Below, one piece after another: positions 63,284 to 64,000 of a stretch of DNA of 64,000 nt. Made by a program: the position numbers and the translations under genes. A model generated the notes under the pieces. That model had not been told where the DNA came from. It worked only from the letters and a program-made list of their open reading frames with translations, and searched no databases. The stretch comes from Natronincola ferrireducens (GTDB lineage: Bacteria; Bacillota; Clostridia; Peptostreptococcales; Natronincolaceae). The stretch covers positions 1 to 64,000 of the forward strand of contig NZ_FNFP01000010.1 in NCBI RefSeq assembly GCF_900100845.1, given 5' to 3'. Position 1 is the stretch's first letter. Every line of letters starts with the position of its first letter.

Positions 63284-63460
63284 GTGAAAAGAAAACAAAT
63301 TAAAAAAGGTGTCGATAAAAATTTCTTCAATGAAATGAATTATGAGCTTGCTGGAGACATTGGTGCGATTGATCATGAAGAAATGGTAAATAACGAGAAA
63401 CTAATTACAGGAAAAAAACCAACAATAAAACCTACTCCAATCAACAAAAGAAAAAAATAA
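63284..63460 (+). CDS. Short basic protein, possibly spore-related
   Basis: 58 residues. NFFNEMNYELAGDIG loosely resembles the ELA/EIA-x-E-x-G helix of alpha/beta small acid-soluble spore proteins, but the glycine-rich second half is missing. GTG 63284 after TGAGGTG; earlier GTG/ATG codons overlap that site. Function uncertain. Confidence 0.55.
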   Translation: MKRKQIKKGVDKNFFNEMNYELAGDIGAIDHEEMVNNEKLITGKKPTIKPTPINKRKK

Positions 63461-63475
63461 GCACTAGAACTTATG

Positions 63476-63515
63476 AAGAAACCATCCTAATTTTTTTGGA
63501 TGGTTTCTTATCTTT
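63476..63515 (+). terminator. Terminator
   Basis: Perfect 12-bp stem AAGAAACCATCC (63476-63487) / GGATGGTTTCTT (63498-63509), T-rich loop and ATCTTTT after it. Confidence 0.85.
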
Positions 63516-63672
63516 TAAAATTAAGTAAAGTAAAATTTCTATACTATTGAAATTTATTGTATTCTAGCTCATAATAGAATTAGACTAAAAAAATTTCTAA
63601 CAAATGCTAGATAAAGTCTTAGTAATATACCCTAGATAAAAATTGTTTATAACAAAGAAAAGGAAGGTACTT

Positions 63673-64000
63673 ATGTGTGAAGAAAACATTACTAGAATAG
63701 ATTTAGATGGCAAGGAAATAATACTCATCGGAACTGCCCATGTATCTAAGCAAAGTGCAGAGGAAGTAAAAGAGGTCATCGAAGCTGAAAGACCAGATTC
63801 TGTTTGTGTAGAACTAGATGGACAAAGATATCAAGCTATCGTAGCAGAAAACCAATGGAAAAGTATGGACATTTTTAAGGTTATTAAGGAAAAGAAAGCT
63901 ACCTTTCTTTTAATGAACCTTGTCATATCCTCTTTTCAAAAACGATTGGCAAAGCAATTTGGGATTAAACCTGGACAAGAAATGATTCAGGGGATAGAAT
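63673..64000 (+). CDS. TraB/PrgY-family protein, partial
   Basis: First 109 residues, cut by the window end. MCEENITRIDLDGKEIILIG, then GTAHVSKQSAEEVKEVI and CVELDGQRYQA are the TraB family start (GTAH and E-x-D/R motifs). PrgY inactivates a pheromone in Enterococcus; chromosomal relatives are of unknown role. AAGGAAGG lies before ATG. Confidence 0.88.
   Translation, partial: MCEENITRIDLDGKEIILIGTAHVSKQSAEEVKEVIEAERPDSVCVELDGQRYQAIVAENQWKSMDIFKVIKEKKATFLLMNLVISSFQKRLAKQFGIKPGQEMIQGIE

Overview
The window is chromosomal DNA of a low-GC, spore-forming member of the Clostridia. The long S10/spc/alpha ribosomal superoperon, the germination amidase CwlD and the protein sequences all fit an Alkaliphilus/Natronincola-like organism; that genus-level guess is inference from protein character, not a database match. 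Coordinates 1-22090 are ordinary core genome: tuf, a structured leader, rpsJ to secY, adk-map-KOW protein-infA-rpmJ, rpsM-rpsK-rpsD-rpoA-rplQ, the energy-coupling factor transporter ecfA1-ecfA2-ecfT, truA, and rplM-rpsI.

From 22076 to 58008 lies a complete-looking prophage of about 35.9 kb inserted in the 3' end of rpsI. A perfect 15-bp direct repeat (22076-22090 and 57994-58008) encodes the last four residues and stop codon of ribosomal protein S9, so the phage rebuilds the gene it enters. The phage also supplies a new terminator; the native one now sits behind attR. Left to right the prophage holds: a leftward lysogeny block (integrase, DinD-like protein, ImmA-type protease, repressor), an operator array with four GATAC-N5-GTATC sites, a rightward early region (Cro-like protein, small proteins, replication initiator with internal 11-bp iterons, DnaB helicase, dUTPase, SSB), an ArpU-type late activator with its phased target repeats, a small recombinase, an HK97-type packaging/head module, a siphovirus tail module with a frameshifted tail chaperone, two moron-like cargo genes, a second Xer-like recombinase, and a lysis cassette.

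The right end (51.5-58.0 kb) is the most unusual part. A Xer-like recombinase is preceded by a LexA-box promoter, an opposing promoter, a bidirectional terminator and two perfect inverted repeats, an arrangement that could be an invertible or RNA-switched promoter. After the lysis genes come a stand-alone LexA DNA-binding domain behind its own perfect LexA box, an XRE regulator, a GC-rich non-coding stretch, an FtsK/SpoIIIE-type DNA-pumping ATPase, a Replic_Relax-family protein and a secreted small protein. Such a pair of genes is familiar from conjugative elements and plasmids rather than phage virion genomes. A third LexA-type box overlaps the integrase promoter, so excision, the second recombinase and the LexA-like protein appear tied to the host SOS response, in parallel with the ImmA-type repressor system.

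Beyond attR (58009-64000) chromosomal genes resume: a small coiled-coil protein, cwlD, three consensus DnaA boxes, a small membrane protein, a divergent polysaccharide deacetylase, a dCache-HAMP-HD-GYP signalling protein, a short protein, and the start of a TraB-family gene cut by the window edge. No tRNA, rRNA, CRISPR array or insertion sequence was seen.
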